Positions 1 to 12,551 of a stretch of 64,000 bases of DNA are shown here, piece by piece. How positions within the stretch are numbered: the stretch's first letter is position 1; each line of letters begins with the position of its first letter. Position numbers and translations under genes: made by a program. Below the pieces are notes generated by a model that was given only the letters and a program-made list of their open reading frames with translations, made no database searches and was not told the origin of the DNA. The stretch is taken from NCBI GenBank assembly GCA_033558025.1, contig JAUCEF010000011.1:1922001-1986000 (forward strand), written 5' to 3'. The stretch is from Phytophthora sp. 'mugwort' (taxonomy: Eukaryota > Oomycota > Peronosporomycetes > Peronosporales > Peronosporaceae).

Positions 1-476
1 GACGCTGGAAATGATCTTGTTGTTGCGCGAGAATCGCAGCTATTGGAACGTCAAGAAAGACAATAGTCTTAGTTAGATCGCATTGGGTCGAGTTGCTGGT
101 ACCATTTTTGCTTACATAAATTGTTTTGCATTCAATGACTCAGTAATTTATTTTGTGGCTTCAAGCCATAACATAACTTAATGTCAATCTTGAAGGGGCT
201 AATCAGATTATTATGATGCATGCTACCGACTCATAAATACAAATGCCATATTCGGAGTCCCTGCTTATTCTACAGGAGATATGTTTTCAACGACCTGATC
301 ATGAACATATTTTCGGCACTACACATCGTAGCGATTGGCCATGGGCTTAAGCACGGATAATCATATGACCATATGAGTCTCGTAGTTGCATTTGAGGGTG
401 AGGCGCTCGTTTTTTCGAAGCCACCACACTTTCCGCTCTCACTGAGACTTGTATACACAACTCTTTAAAAGCGTTA

Positions 477-700
477 TTGACGCACAAGCAGGCCGTGCAC
501 CTTGTTCACCATAGTCTCGATGTTCATCGGGATCTCGATGTCGTTGTTCACCACCAGCGACGTCTGATCCGTGCAAATGAAGCGCTTCTCCCGTGAAACG
601 AACACTCAACTCTGATAGTCGGTGCAGATGCCTTGAACCGTCCTGTAGTGCACATTATCCCTCTTGTCGAGGAGCCTTTCGCCGTTCGAAAGTTTCTTGG
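477..700 (-). pseudogene. Unidentified reading frame tail with one internal stop
   Basis: Reading the minus strand from about 700 to 477 gives a coherent frame broken by one TGA after the residues ICTDYQS. It resumes with REKRFICTDQTSL and ends at a TAA after NKVHGLLVRQ. The text looks protein-like and conserved, but I do not recognise the family. It directly follows hAT-transposase-like sequence in the same frame, so it may be a foreign C-terminus joined to that relic. The remaining sequence from 1 to 476 holds no gene I can support. Confidence 0.25.
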
Positions 701-2243
701 TAGGATAAACCTCACCGGATAGCAATGTTGTCATACCATCGAAGCTTACGAGAAGTCTTTCGAGTTATTCGACGTGAAACCACATGTCCCCTGTTGGTCG
801 CGCCATCTTGACGTCGCTAAATTCTTCCTTCCCACTTGATGTCTGAATAAGCGCGAGGAAATCTTGAATTGCAGGTCGCAACCGCAGAATACGACGAAGC
901 ATGTGATGGGTACTATTCCATCGAGTTGCCACATCCGCAATAACAGTAAGCGGTACAGGTACTTTCTGCAGCGACTTCAGCTTTGCTTTCCTTTTGCACT
1001 CTTGTTGAAAAAGGTTACAATCTTGCGAAAGCTTAGAACATGTTTTTTGGTTTGCCCATGGCCGCTTTCATCGTGTCCATTATTTGAGATGCAGCAAGGG
1101 CGCTTAGATATCCACCAAGGAGTCCTTCGGCCAGACAATCATCAGTTCAAGGTCCACTGACTCCACTGACTCGTTATCGGACTCACCAGACAAACCTTCA
1201 AGGACTACTTCTCCTAATTTTCTCTCCAATTCGTCAATCGCTTGTAATTCAGCTTCAGGGTCCTCAACCCACTGTTCTTCATCGACTTCTGGCTTCGCAA
1301 CGTCGCTAAATGCCACACCCTGTTGAGCTTCTCCTGAAATCAACGTATCCACTTCGTCGCGTATCTTCGCAAGAGCACCAGACACAACTAGATGCAGCGA
1401 GTAAGCTACACAACCAAAGTGGTGGACATGTAATTCGTTACATGCCTTAACAACATTTGAACCATTATCCCGCACAATTGTCGTCAAACGTGAAATGTCT
1501 AGTCCCCACTTACGCATCAGACTGCTAATAAGGTTCGCGATACGGACACCAGAGTGCTTCCCCGGAAAGCTTATAACTCCAACGTATAGCTCACAGGGTA
1601 AACGGAGCGGTCACAAAATGAATAGTCAGAGCGAGAAAACTTTCAGTTGTGCGTGAAATCCAAATATCCGTAGTAAAACAAAAGAATACAGCGTTTTCAG
1701 GTATATCCGCTTTAACGTACAATCCTTGTCTTGTGCGTGAGTTTTCAAGCAGTCGGTAATCTTGCGTCGGGACGGTAACTCGTAGATACCGTGGATCATT
1801 TGAACAAATGTCATCAAAAATCTGAGCTCCTTGTCTTCAGTGATGCTTAACGGGCGAAGCCATTTGCCAATCCAATCGGTAACAAGTCGAGTTGCCATTT
1901 CTTCTTCTGCTAGTTTAACCTTTTTCCTCGTTTGGATGGCGAGATAAATAGTGGGCCTGCCTTTCGTTTGGATGCAAAGGCGTCATTCACCCACTCAGAG
2001 GCTTCGCTTCGTGCCATGGCGCCTTGCGCTTTTGTTAGCACGCTTGGATGCTCGCTCCTCAGATGCTTACGAATACTCGCACTGCTCCCAGACTTGCAGT
2101 CAAACATAGCTTTGCACTTATGGCAGTATGCCGAAGCGGCATCTGACGATGACCAGTGGAATTTCCCTTCTGGGCAGCTGCTCGCTCGGAGCTACGAGAT
2201 CGACAAAAGACCAGTATTCTTGTTTGTGAATACGTGGCATTTT
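700..2243 (-). pseudogene. Degenerate hAT transposase with BED zinc finger
   Basis: This is a relic of a hAT-superfamily cut-and-paste transposase. Reading right to left on the minus strand, the N-terminus near 2240 has YWSFVDLV. After a frameshift comes a BED-type finger: CHKC near 2120 and then HLRSEH near 2055. A middle block (PLSITEDKELRFLMTFV, about 1820-1870) follows. The catalytic-domain text includes TTIVRDNGSNVV and HFGCVAYSLHLVV (1385-1490). The late block DVATRWNSTHHML reads at about 865-925 in another frame, and SFDGMTTLLSGEVYPT at about 695-735. At least three frame changes are needed, so no functional protein can be made. No terminal repeats or target duplication were identified. 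Confidence 0.75.
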
Positions 2244-2249
2244 GAACAA

Positions 2250-3446
2250 GCTCAGCTGGTGTACTGGTGGCGATGAAAAGGAGGAGCTTGCCTCATGGTG
2301 ATCCCCCTCGGCCGTAGTCCACAAGTGTGACACCGGCAACACCCTGCAAACCGCCCCGCTATGCAGTTGTGTCCACCAAGCCGTCACCAGATAACAGTCT
2401 CCACACCCAAAAATACAGTCTCCACACTCCAATCTCCCCATGTGAGTCTCCACACTCTAGTCTTCCCGCGTAAGTATTCAGTAATCTCTGCACAAACGTT
2501 ATCAGCGCCCTGCAAACCTCCGCTTTCGCTCTATCCAACCCCTCCGCAACTTCACAGCTTAAAGAGCGACCTTGCTCCGACAGGACAGAAACTCACACTG
2601 CTCGCGTCGATCTTTGCCTGATAGCCTCAGAAAAAAAAACACCTGTTTTAATCGGGCAGGTTCACGTCGTTGACGTTAACGTAACGTAAAAATGAAGTGC
2701 CCATTTTTATTCACGCCAAGTTCCCGTCCGTTTACGTCCCCATCACTATTCGAAAGACGTGGCATTCTTCGATCCCCCTGATCCGACCATATGGGACAGA
2801 CGGAGAGTCAAACCTGAGTGACACACGTCCCCATGATAAGAGCGTAGCCCCCACCTCGCCTCCCGCCGCCTCTGCGCTTCCCGAGAAGTGCCTCACCTGT
2901 CCGCTTATCTATGGATTGTATACAGGATTTTGATTCTAGCGAAGGCATGGATGCCGGAGTCTAGGACCGGCCCAATGAGCACGAATACTTGCGGAGCAGG
3001 AATCTCCACGACGATGAGACAGAAGATGGCCGACAGCGGCAGCTGCGAAGCTTCGAGGACGTTTAAAACAAAGCAAACGCTTGCGCGAGAATTTGGAAGC
3101 ACTCGAGCAGAAGCGCCGAAACGATTACGAGCTTAAGATGATGGATTACAACCTCAAACTTATGCTAGATTTAGAGCGGATCTTAGAGTCCCAGAGTGCA
3201 GCGACGGCGACGGACAGGATGGAGCAGGCGGGAGATATCGATGTGGGGAAGGCGACGGACACGATTGAGCAGGAGCGAGGTATGGATGAGAGCAATAAGG
3301 TGCTAGGCACGGTGAAATTGGCGGGTTTACATTAGAGGCGGCGGAGGCGACGGAAAGTTTGAAACTGGCCGAACACGGAGAAGAGGGAGAAGGCGGCGGC
3401 AGCGGACACCGTAAACGCGAATGTTGGCACGGACAAGCGGACTAAG
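2250..3446. other. No recognisable gene; possible 5' part of the MULE relic
   Basis: There is no clear gene here. The plus strand carries a charged, possibly coiled-coil frame at about 3081-3335 (NLEALEQKRRNDYELKMMDY), which could be the N-terminal part of the MULE relic that follows, or an accessory frame. Several short frames overlap and none shows a family motif. The stretch 2690-2930 is merely open. Confidence 0.3.
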
Positions 3447-6400
3447 ATGGCGACGCAGGTGGTGATCGATAGCGATGGTCGAAACCAGACTAGCAAGTGC
3501 CGCCGCGAAGGTGGGGCCGGTGTTTCGACGACCACGAACAAGGTCAAGTACGAGATACAGAAATCTATACCAATGGTAGCACAAACTCCTACACTGAAAT
3601 TTGTCGGCTTAGCTCAAGTGTCCAAGATGGATACAGTTTTCGACGAACTGACGTGGGATGCTGCGTGTCCATTTGAAGGAGCTTTTGAGGCCGACGCAAT
3701 TGGTCTGGACGACACTAACGACGGAGACTTTGTGCCTGAGAGTGACGACGAATGCCACCAAAGTCTGCACAAACGTTACCGAGGTTGTTGTGGCTACGCG
3801 CAGTTCAAAGATGAGGCACCATGAGCAGTGCAAAGGTGCAGACAAGGACGTCACTTTAGTGTCGGTGCAGCGAGTGGATTTTGCTACTGAACGGGCGTTT
3901 TTAGAGGTGGAGTCGAACCCACCCGCGCGAGAGGCAGGTCTTCTGGGTCAGGCACAATACAGGAAGCCATACCGATTTCATCACAGAATACGCAACCTGA
4001 CGGTGAAGAGACTGCCGATCGCCTGCTGAGTATGAACACGACAATACCGGATGCTGACGGCGTATTTTTTTTTGGAGATTTTCCAAATCGTTGGCATTCA
4101 TGCAAATTTTATGAACATTTCGATCTCTTTTCGTCAAATTTAAAAAAAACGGTTTGTCGTTCGCTCTACAACATCGGGGCCTAAGCGAGATAGACAGATT
4201 TCGGCTGCTTTAAAGAAGAGGAAGACAACAAACACGGAAATTTACAAAGAAGCGAAAAGCAAGCCGAAAAAATGGTTCGCGACGTGTGATGGACAGATGA
4301 AAATGTTGACGTGGGAAATCTAGGTTATGACAGTGCTAAAACGATGAAAGACGAAGCGTCTGACTGCGAACTGCTTCCTGTCGAATGAAAGGTGTACTCC
4401 AAGACCTTGCAGTGCACGCATGGTATTAAACAATCAGCTCGAGGGGACGAAATCGCGCTCATCGCTTGGTGCGCTTCACAAATGGTACAGCTCTGTTACA
4501 GCCACACTTACGATCGCCATCAGCGATAAGATGTCCGTGTATCTGAGAGCTAAATGCAGCCATAATCATTCTCTTTCAGCAGAGCTGCGGATACTACGCT
4601 GAAAACCGCAGAATTCTCGATCCGCCTGTGCTTTTAAATGGGTCGGTGATATTCGCAAGAGTCGCAAAAGGGACATTAGCATACTTACGTACGCGGACAG
4701 GTAAGGTGACGAATATGTCTGCTGGTTTGATGTAATTTGTGGTCTGATGTCAATCTTTCGTTCTTTCTAATATAGGGAAGCTAACTATTCTTCAAGACCT
4801 ACACAACACGCTCCAAGGAATTCGAAACGAAAGGCATGGGGACATTTCGGACTCTAAGCGCGCTGCTGCACGAATTTGTGGATCTAAAAATGATTGAACT
4901 CAGCTCGTTTTTTTTATTTTTTACGTAGAAGGCGGCTCTCAAGTTGCGGTTGCGGTCGTCTTCCAGTCCGCACAGATGAAATGGTTATTCTAAGCTTTTT
5001 TGCTGAGGTGGTTCTAGTCGATATCATCCATGGTACGAACGCCAACCAGTATAAATGGTTTAGCTTTGCTGTGACGGACGTTTCGGGAAGGTAAAACTCC
5101 ATTCAGAATTTCATACCGGAAACTACAATCCTTTCTTACAATATTCGTATGCTTACATATGTGTGATGTTGTTTATTGACAGGGGCAGTATGTGCAACAC
5201 GCATTGGTGAAAGCGGAAACGAAAGAAAACCTGCGCTGTTCTATTGAGTTTTGCCAAAGATAAAAAAAAAACTTGCTGGAGAAATTCAAAGTTTTTGTGA
5301 CGGATAAGGTTTTTCAAGAGAAGACCGTCTGAACCGAAAATTTCCCAGGTTCGCGGCGGCCCTTGCGTGTCTTCCACGTTGTGACGTGGCTGCAAAGAGA
5401 ACAGCTTCGTTGTCGAAAGGATCACAGGAGCATAAGGAAAAGCTGATGGCGATTTATCGGCCATTATTATGTCTATGAGTGAATCTGAATACGAACAAGA
5501 CAGAAAATATCTGCTTCACTTGCTAGACGGGGACGAGCGGCATGATCGCTACCGGATGTTCATGAAAAATTGGTATGGATGCAGAAAAGAATGGGCCCTC
5601 TCTGGACGAGGAAATGTCCCCAATCTTGGGAACAAGACGAACAAAAGATTGGAGTCTAAGTATAGGGGGGAAATCAAACAAGTCGTGACCAAGGACGATG
5701 CTATCGACGGCCTGAACTCGACCCTCACATGTTTCGCAGGAAGTCGCTGAGGACGAATACCTCCGCGAATATCACTGAGTTGGATCTATACCCGTCCAGG
5801 GCGAATATCCTGAACTGGACGACCTTGCGTTAAGTCTGACCACGGTTGCGTTCGACCTTGTCAAAGATGAGTATTTCTACGCAACGAGCGGCCGAGCCGA
5901 CTACGCTATGCGGACTGAGAGTGGGGTGGCAACGTTGGAGAGTTAACGGACTGGATACTACCACATTGTGGATACAAAGGTAACTTTATGATTCCTAGTG
6001 TATTTTGGGGCCTTCTCGGTATAAATACGTGTATCATCAATTGACATTTGGTTTGTATATTTGTATACGTGAGACTGCGTCTTGAGACAGATCTGCTGTC
6101 ATGCCGCCATGCGATGTTTTCCCGACTGCAGAATTTAAGCGAGACAGTGCTCCCGCGTAATAGCTCAATTACACAGCGATGGACGCGAGGGGTGTCCGGC
6201 CAATAACGTTGCCGAGGCGACGATAGATGACGGGGAGATGAACATTCAGCATGTCCTGAGACTGATGCGGCCAAAGGCCCTATCACCGGATCGTAAATAC
6301 ATGGAGGCTAAGGCCCGTACGGAGAATACTGTGTCGGTATTGAAAGTCCAAATCGCACCGATCTTCCCAGCAGCGTTATCTTTTCTGGACGAATTTGCTA

Positions 6401-6690
6401 AAGATCTTCACAGTAGCGGGTTTGTGAATTTGTCGCTGGCTTTACAAGGAAAGAGAAACACCTCATTACTATTGTTCCAGCTTCAAATCAATTTTCAAAC
6501 AGTAGCGGTCCAAGTGGAAAACCTTTGCGTCGAGACAAGCGTCATTCCGAAACGCGCATCATCGGGGGATGGGACGCGTTCAACTCGACCTCGACACCAG
6601 CGTTTCTGTCGAACCAAACGGCTATACAACCAACACGCACTCTGTAATCTACCTTTTCTTTCGTCCCACCTCCAAAGGCGCCGGGGTTAA
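3447..6690 (+). pseudogene. Degenerate Mutator-like (MULE) transposase with SWIM finger
   Basis: This is a relic of a Mutator-like transposase. An acidic N-terminal segment starts at 3447 (DGDFVPESDDE). A FAR1/FLYWCH-like zinc region follows near 4410-4600 (CTHG…KSRSS and HNHSLSAE). Then comes YLRTRTGKVT-like text near 4690. The MULE catalytic core includes VDIIHGTNANQYKWFSFAV at about 5015-5070 and QYVQHALVKAETKENLRC with VFVTDKVF near 5190-5310. A C-terminal block at 5469-5750 (GNVPNLGNKTNKRLESKY) follows, and then a SWIM-type CRHAMFSRLQN around 6100-6130. The frame 6238-6690 (ALSPDRKYMEAKA, FLDEFAKDLHSSGF) continues it. Many stops and frameshifts separate these blocks. The order matches MULE transposases closely, so the family call is secure even though the gene is dead. 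Confidence 0.8.
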
Positions 6691-7301
6691 CTCGAAAGCA
6701 ACATAAACCAGTAAAACGTGCCGCCAAAATTTACGCTGCTAAGGCTGAAGCAAAGGAGCTTAGACAAGTACCTGGCCCTGTCTCCTCCGAAGACATGCAG
6801 AAATTACTGGCGGTCGGATATTCATGGACAAGTACGATGTCGTTGATGGGAGAAATGCAGTTAAAAGTGTGCAACGTACAGACGTCAGTAAATGTTCGAT
6901 TATTATGATCCAATCAGCACATACCAAAAGTTAAATGGCTCCGGTAACAAAGAAAGTTGACGAAGCAAAATCGTCATTTCCATACACTGTGGAGGAGGCC
7001 TGCACTTACGTAAGGAGTTTGGGTGTATCATGCAGGAATCATTGTCTGTTATGGAGCGAGTTATCGCAGTCAAAAATATTTTGAGAGACGCTAGCCGCAC
7101 TTTGGGTTGGATCGAGAATGTGGCATGAAAAAAGTCTGAAGCAGCAAAATCTTACCTTCGCGCAGTACAGACTCCGTTCGGAGATGAGCACCTGATAACA
7201 AAGGTAAGATTTTGCTGCTACAAATATTGAGCCGGCAATTTACATATAAAAGAACGAAATATTATCTGTTCTGATATTTGACGATCCTGTCTGTATACGG
7301 C
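6691..7301 (+). pseudogene. Linker between MULE relic and Ulp1-like relic
   Basis: Frame-broken but protein-like text on the plus strand links the MULE block to the Ulp1-like block (for example KQHKPVKRAAKIYAAKAEA near 6700 and YDPISTYQKLNGSGNKE near 6910). I do not recognise a domain in it. It also contains a perfect 19-bp inverted repeat: AGCAGCAAAATCTTACCTT at 7140-7158 and its reverse complement at 7201-7219. Confidence 0.35.
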
Positions 7302-7829
7302 TGAATAGATCGAACGCAAGGCAGCTGTAATGCGTATGAACTTGGGGGGAATGCCTAGTCACGGAGGCTACAAATGGGTCTTCCTTGCTGGCGTACAGAA
7401 ATGATGTATGGCTCAATTCGAGCTGCGTGATTATGGGGATGCTGTATCTGCAACAAGAGTACACTGCTATCGGGGTCGTGAGTCCATCTATTTTCATTTT
7501 ACATACGCTCAGCAGAGGATAAAGATGTCTTCTGCTTTCCAGCCGTTTACAACGGCAAAACGTCGAGTGATAGGAGTGCTAAACGTGTCGGGATCATATT
7601 GAGTTTCCCATCTGACCAACGGGGACGCTAGTACATGTTACATGTTCGACCCGATGCCAGGGCACATGAAGAAGGCGGAGAAGGCACTATGCGAGATTGT
7701 CGTGCCGTTATGCACATAGATGGAGACGTGACTGTGGAAAGGGATATCAGTTCGTGTGGCGTTTTGCGTCTCGCCGTGCTAAAGCTTCTTCTTGTAGGCA
7801 AACGATGGGCAAATGAGGTGCATTGCTGA
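7302..7829 (+). pseudogene. Ulp1/C48 SUMO-protease-like domain, decayed
   Basis: The plus strand carries text typical of oomycete Ulp1-like (C48) cysteine protease domains: VIGVLNVSGSY followed by a stop where W is usual, then CYMFDPMPGH in the next frame (about 7633-7670), and SSCGVLRLAVLKLLLVGKRW at about 7752-7805. In active C48 enzymes the histidine lies in the NVSG(N/S)HW motif and the nucleophile in SCGV. Here the histidine position reads tyrosine and the following tryptophan codon is a stop, while SCGV survives. It lies just downstream of the MULE transposase in the same orientation, so it is probably part of the same element, as in plant MULEs that carry Ulp1 domains. Confidence 0.6.
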
Positions 7830-10800
7830 TCCCATTCCTGCGGCTTCGCTATCTTAAAAAAGCATTAAACTTTTAGAGTAAGGTAGTGAGCAAGGTGCGG
7901 CCGAGTTTAGTACAAACATGTAGTTGCAGCGAAGTCTAATACGTTATGTAAGCTTTATCGTAACTTTGACGCGCACTCGGTGTGATAGCAAGGTTGATGA
8001 CACATCACTTGAGATGTATCCCTTAACGAAAACAATACGGCGACTTCTTTTTTTTGCAATGTTCAGATTAGCATTACGACGCGAATAGAGTGGGTGGAAG
8101 ATTGCCACAATTCGATATGTAATCCTACCTTTAAAAAAAATGTTACTACACCTTTGTCAAATTATAATTATATATTAATCGTTGGCTGAGGTTGCCATAG
8201 CGTATTGCAGGTGCGAATAAATGACGATGAGGAATCCGTAAGAAAACAACGGAAATGCCATATGCCTGCCACGGAGTATCCTGATCTACCAAATACTAGC
8301 CTAAAATTCGCGCTATTTGTTCGGTATCACTAACACGCCGGGAGAAAGTCTCGAAGTGTAGCCGATCGGGGTGTCGGTCATCGCAAATAAGGCGAATATA
8401 ACTATCCTTCTTTCGTAGTGTGAAGGCCGGCAACACCCGTTGTGGCTACGAGTCTGGTATCAACACGCCCAGCAAGATAGACCGAGAGATCCCCTTCTTG
8501 AAAGCTGGTTAGTTGAGATTGTGGCACGGAAACGGGCGGCAGGTAAACAGCGTTGCTCCCTCCTTCATAGGCAGCTCGTACGGTCAACCGGTGACTAATC
8601 CAAGACGCCCACCACAAACAATTGGAAACTCGATGTAGATATCCTCCCACGAATTGTTCTCCCACTATAGGGTCGTGTCTAAATAGGTTGTGCCCGCTTC
8701 GTCATCCTCCACGACATACCGGAGTGCACTCCTCTTAAGGCGCAGCCGATGCGGCCACGCCACCGCGCTCCTTCTCCATAGACACTGTCACGCCATCGGC
8801 TTCGTTGCGAACAGCAAATCGATGCCTAGCCACGAGAGCATATCTTTACTCACGTGGCAAGACCCACACCGTCGGGTACAACAGGTCAGGAGCCACTCGG
8901 AAACCGCGAGGCACCGACCGTTTGACGAGATGGCAGAGGGCGTGAACTGCGTCATAGGTCACATGCGTCAACCCCGTGATCTGGTTTGATTGGCGGTATG
9001 TGGTATCGCTGCGTGTGGGTTTCATCATATGGCCCGCCTTGGAGAGACTGCCGCCGCCGACCACCCCGAATCCATCAGGGCGCCTAAGCGGTGCGAGCCA
9101 ATCCACGTCTCCGTCTCCTCGACGGGTTCGTCGTCATCTTGCTGCTACCAGCAGGGTAGCGCATCTGCAGCGGCGGTTGCTCAGAAACCTGTGGAGGCAA
9201 CGGTACAATTTTTATCTCCATCACGCACAGTCATTCGTCTTGTCATTCCAGTAGAACTGCATGACATTGAGCTCGTTGCCTTGTCGTTTCCTGGTAGACG
9301 TCATGACAGCCGCCATCTACGACAGATGCTCCTGCGTTGCCACGAAGTTGTTTTCACCTTGCTAGCTACCGTGACTATCACGAGGTTGTATGCAGGCGAG
9401 TCTTAGCTACGAAAGCACTCGCCGAACAAGTGTCTGTGGTATTACAGATCCGTACGGATGGAGATTGACTGGCATTTGACACAGCGCCTACGATCAAGCA
9501 GTCACGGTGCCACCGGATCGATGGATGTGACCATGCGACACGCGGAGCCTAGATGTGGGATGGATCCTGCGAGCGGCACATAGATAGATCGTATCGGATC
9601 CGATCAAGTTATTGCCGTACCCACACAAGGGACAAAAGATCCGTTGCTAGAATGCGCATACAGGCCACGAGAGCCAGTCGGGTCCATTTTGGGTGGAAAT
9701 CGAAAGTCCCGGGGTAGCCGAGGCATAACATAAGTCTGAACCGACTTTGAGCTGGAAGCCTCACTTGGCTATAGTATAGGGGATTGGTATTTTGGCCTCA
9801 TAGTTAGACCAAGCCACTTTGGCGGGCTTCCTGCATACGCGGCAGCCTCTGGATAGCGTGGCCAGATCGCACTCATCCTTCGGCCTCTTCACCCCCTCGA
9901 AGATCCCGCTATTGGACGCGGTAATTGACGTAAAGGAACCAGGACGACCCTCCTATCAGGAACTACTCCGAATCCACAAGACCGACAACAAGAAACGCAA
10001 GCCCAACTGACCTCGGATCCCGTGTGCAGGGATACCCCCGCGGATCCACCCTCCCAAGTCCCCACAAGGACATTTAAGGCCGCCAAAGAGCTGTACCAGC
10101 TCGCCCACGGGTACACAAGGTGAACTACTCAGCAAACTACACGACCATCGGTCCACCCCCTCCGATATACGGTGTCTGGGCATAGTGCGTGTGAGTCGAG
10201 CTCCCTGCTAAATTCTAGCATACCCGCTCCACCGAATGCCTCTTCTTGTCACAGAACGTGCGCTGCTTCACCTGCTGCCTGGTCGCGCATTTCCAGTTAC
10301 GGTTGGATCGCTGGTCACCATGACATATTTTCCTGCCGCAGGCTTTTCTTGCTCTTTTGTCCTCTTGTTCACTCTGGCGCCCCGCTGTTGGCTGATCTCT
10401 GCGCAGAAGCTCATTTTCCTTCTAAATGCCCTCGATAGTCTCAAACCGGGTCGCCCGGCTCGTGAGGTTTCATGTCCAGGTATGGTGGTCAGCTCAGGCT
10501 ACCACTCATCCTGCATGCCGCTCTTTTAGCATGCGAACCAGGTCTGCTTCTGCGGCATGCTTGCTTGTCTCCCACAAACGGAATCGCGGTAGCTTTGCAA
10601 AAGCTTCACGAGCACTCTCGCACGCTCATCGGGTGGGTCTTCTTTGTCTACGTGAGCTCGTATATTGACAGTACCCAAGTTCCAGAGGGGTAATGGGCTG
10701 CTGCCAGTCGTCGTAGAGCGCCGGTGGCTACATTGTTGCCTGACGAATTCTCTTCAGCCTCAACCTCGTTAATCCTGAGCAGGTCGTCGTCATGCAGTAA

Positions 10801-11085
10801 GGCTTGGACGTCTTCTAAGAAGACCAACTGGTCATCATCCACCTGGCTGTAGATCATGAACACGAAGTCCGTAGTAACCGCTCGAGCCCCTCTTTCCAGT
10901 CTCTTCGCGGAGCACAGAGACTTACTTCTTCACCACAGTGCCGTTGCTCTCGACCTTCTCGAACGGTGCTTATTCAGACATCTTCGCGGGCTGGATGAGT
11001 CTCGATATGGTAACTGCACGCTATATTTTGGTTAAGCGTCACGTATGATTGTGAGGTAAAATGGGAACGGAGGGCGGTAGATTGC
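7830..11085. other. About 3.3 kb without a recognisable gene
   Basis: Many short overlapping frames lie on both strands and none shows a domain I can name. A minus-strand frame around 8846-9106 (LTHVTYDAVHALCHLVKRSV) and another at 10648-10863 have protein-like composition and could be retrotransposon debris, but that is a guess. The sequence is more G+C rich than the preceding AT-rich stretch (7830-8300), which suggests it is a different inserted piece. Confidence 0.3.
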
Positions 11086-12551
11086 TTAACCCTTTCAATC
11101 CCGAAAATTATTCTGTATGATACAGAATACATGTTACTCCCAACCTTCAGCCGCAATGTTGCGAAGTGCATAATCGCGGACGTCAAAGGTTATGTCTGCG
11201 CTGCCATCCTCGCTGTCGCTCGAATCTACGTCATCAACGTAGCACATTGGTTCAAGAAACCATTTTCTAGTCCGAGCCTTCACTAGGCGCCTCCTCCGAT
11301 CCGTAGCCACAATCAAGATCCTCAGGGCACAAATTAATATCATCATCGCTGACGGGATGAGAGAGTTATTGCGTTCGCATGGCTTCCAAAAAGCTGTCGC
11401 GGTCAAATGCTGACAATGAATCATCAAGAAGCTCCTCGTCGTCATTGCCTTCATTTTCCGAGCAGCTGCAGGCGAAATTGTGCTGTGGAAGGGTGCTTGT
11501 AGCAGCAACAGTCGCTTCTTCTGCATCCAAGTATGCCATGAGCTCCTCCTCCCCTATACAAGCCGCGACATTTTCAATGAGTAGTGAATAAGCTGTGATG
11601 AATAAATAATTACATACCTTCAAAATAATCAACGCCGTGAGTGAATTGCGATAGCCGGCCGCCTTTTCCAGGCACTACAAAAACGGGCTTCAACCTTCGA
11701 GGTGTTGTTTTTCTTCTCTTCGATCCATTCCGCGACAATTGCCTCCACACATCCCCACTCAGCCCAGCATTGTTTATCGTTGTTGACTGCGCGTGTGCCG
11801 ACAACGCACTCCCCATCGATCCCCCCAACTACGGACGCTGCCGCGCTCCCCTGCGTACGCGCTTCTGGCGTCTTTTCCACGCGCTGTGGTGGGGGTCTAA
11901 TGTGTGTACGCCGCTAGACCGGGTAACTCGCATACTTCTTGTGGCCCGTCTAGCTGAAGTTGTTCCGGTAAACCAGGTAGCCGCCGCTGCCGTCGCCACC
12001 ACGCCCCTCATTTGGTCACCGCAGCCGTCAACGCAGCAGCCTCATTAGTTACCGCTACAGGAGACGTCGAGCCCACCGCCCTTGTCCTCGACTCCGCCGT
12101 CGGCGTCCCAGCACCCTCGTCAGGCATCGCTGCTCGAGAAGCCGATCCGCCACACTTGTCGTCGCTGGTGCCGTCGGTGACGCAGCATTCTCGTTGGCCG
12201 TGGCCGCTGGGGACGCCGAGCCCGCCGCCCTTGTCCTCGCCGCCACCGTCGACGACGCAGCACCCTGTCGGTCATACCCGCCGTCATTTCCGCCGCGCCA
12301 CCAGCGTTACGTCGTGCACCCTTCATCTTCTTTTGGTCTTTTTACCTCTTTGATTTTTATACAAATCAATTTTGTAACATCCCAAATCGCGGTATGTTTG
12401 TGTTTTGTACACATGCAATCGTTGATCCAGCATACAAAATCGCACATGCGAAAAAGCTTGAAAGTATCAACCTTCCTGATAATTATTCATGGCAAATTTG
12501 GCTAAAGCTTGTATTCTGTATTATACAGAAAAATAGGGTTGTAAGGGTTAA
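11086..12551 (-). mobile_element. piggyBac-type element, internally deleted (TTAA target duplication)
   Basis: A 1.47-kb unit is bounded by TTAA at 11086-11089 and 12548-12551. Just inside each TTAA are inverted ends beginning CCCTT: TTAACCCTTTCAATCCC on the left, and on the right the reverse complement reads TTAACCCTTACAACCC. Both ends then share a subterminal palindrome, TTCTGTATgATACAGAATAC on the left and TTCTGTATaATACAGAATAC on the right. TTAA duplication plus CCC-starting ends is the piggyBac signature. Inside, the minus strand has acidic, serine-rich text typical of a piggyBac N-terminus (ENEGNDDEELLDDSLSAF) and PVFVVPGKGGRLSQFTHGVDYF near 11640-11700, but no catalytic domain. It is therefore a non-autonomous deletion derivative that keeps only the 5' portion of the transposase gene. 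Confidence 0.75.

Noticed and set aside
10172..10668. Plus-strand frames starting with hydrophobic residues, considered as secreted effectors
   Set aside because: No convincing signal peptide, no RXLR or LFLAK motif, and start codons are uncertain.
12012..12353. Alanine/valine/proline-rich frames on both strands
   Set aside because: GC-rich low-complexity sequence inside the piggyBac-type element; no domain, and both strands are open by composition.
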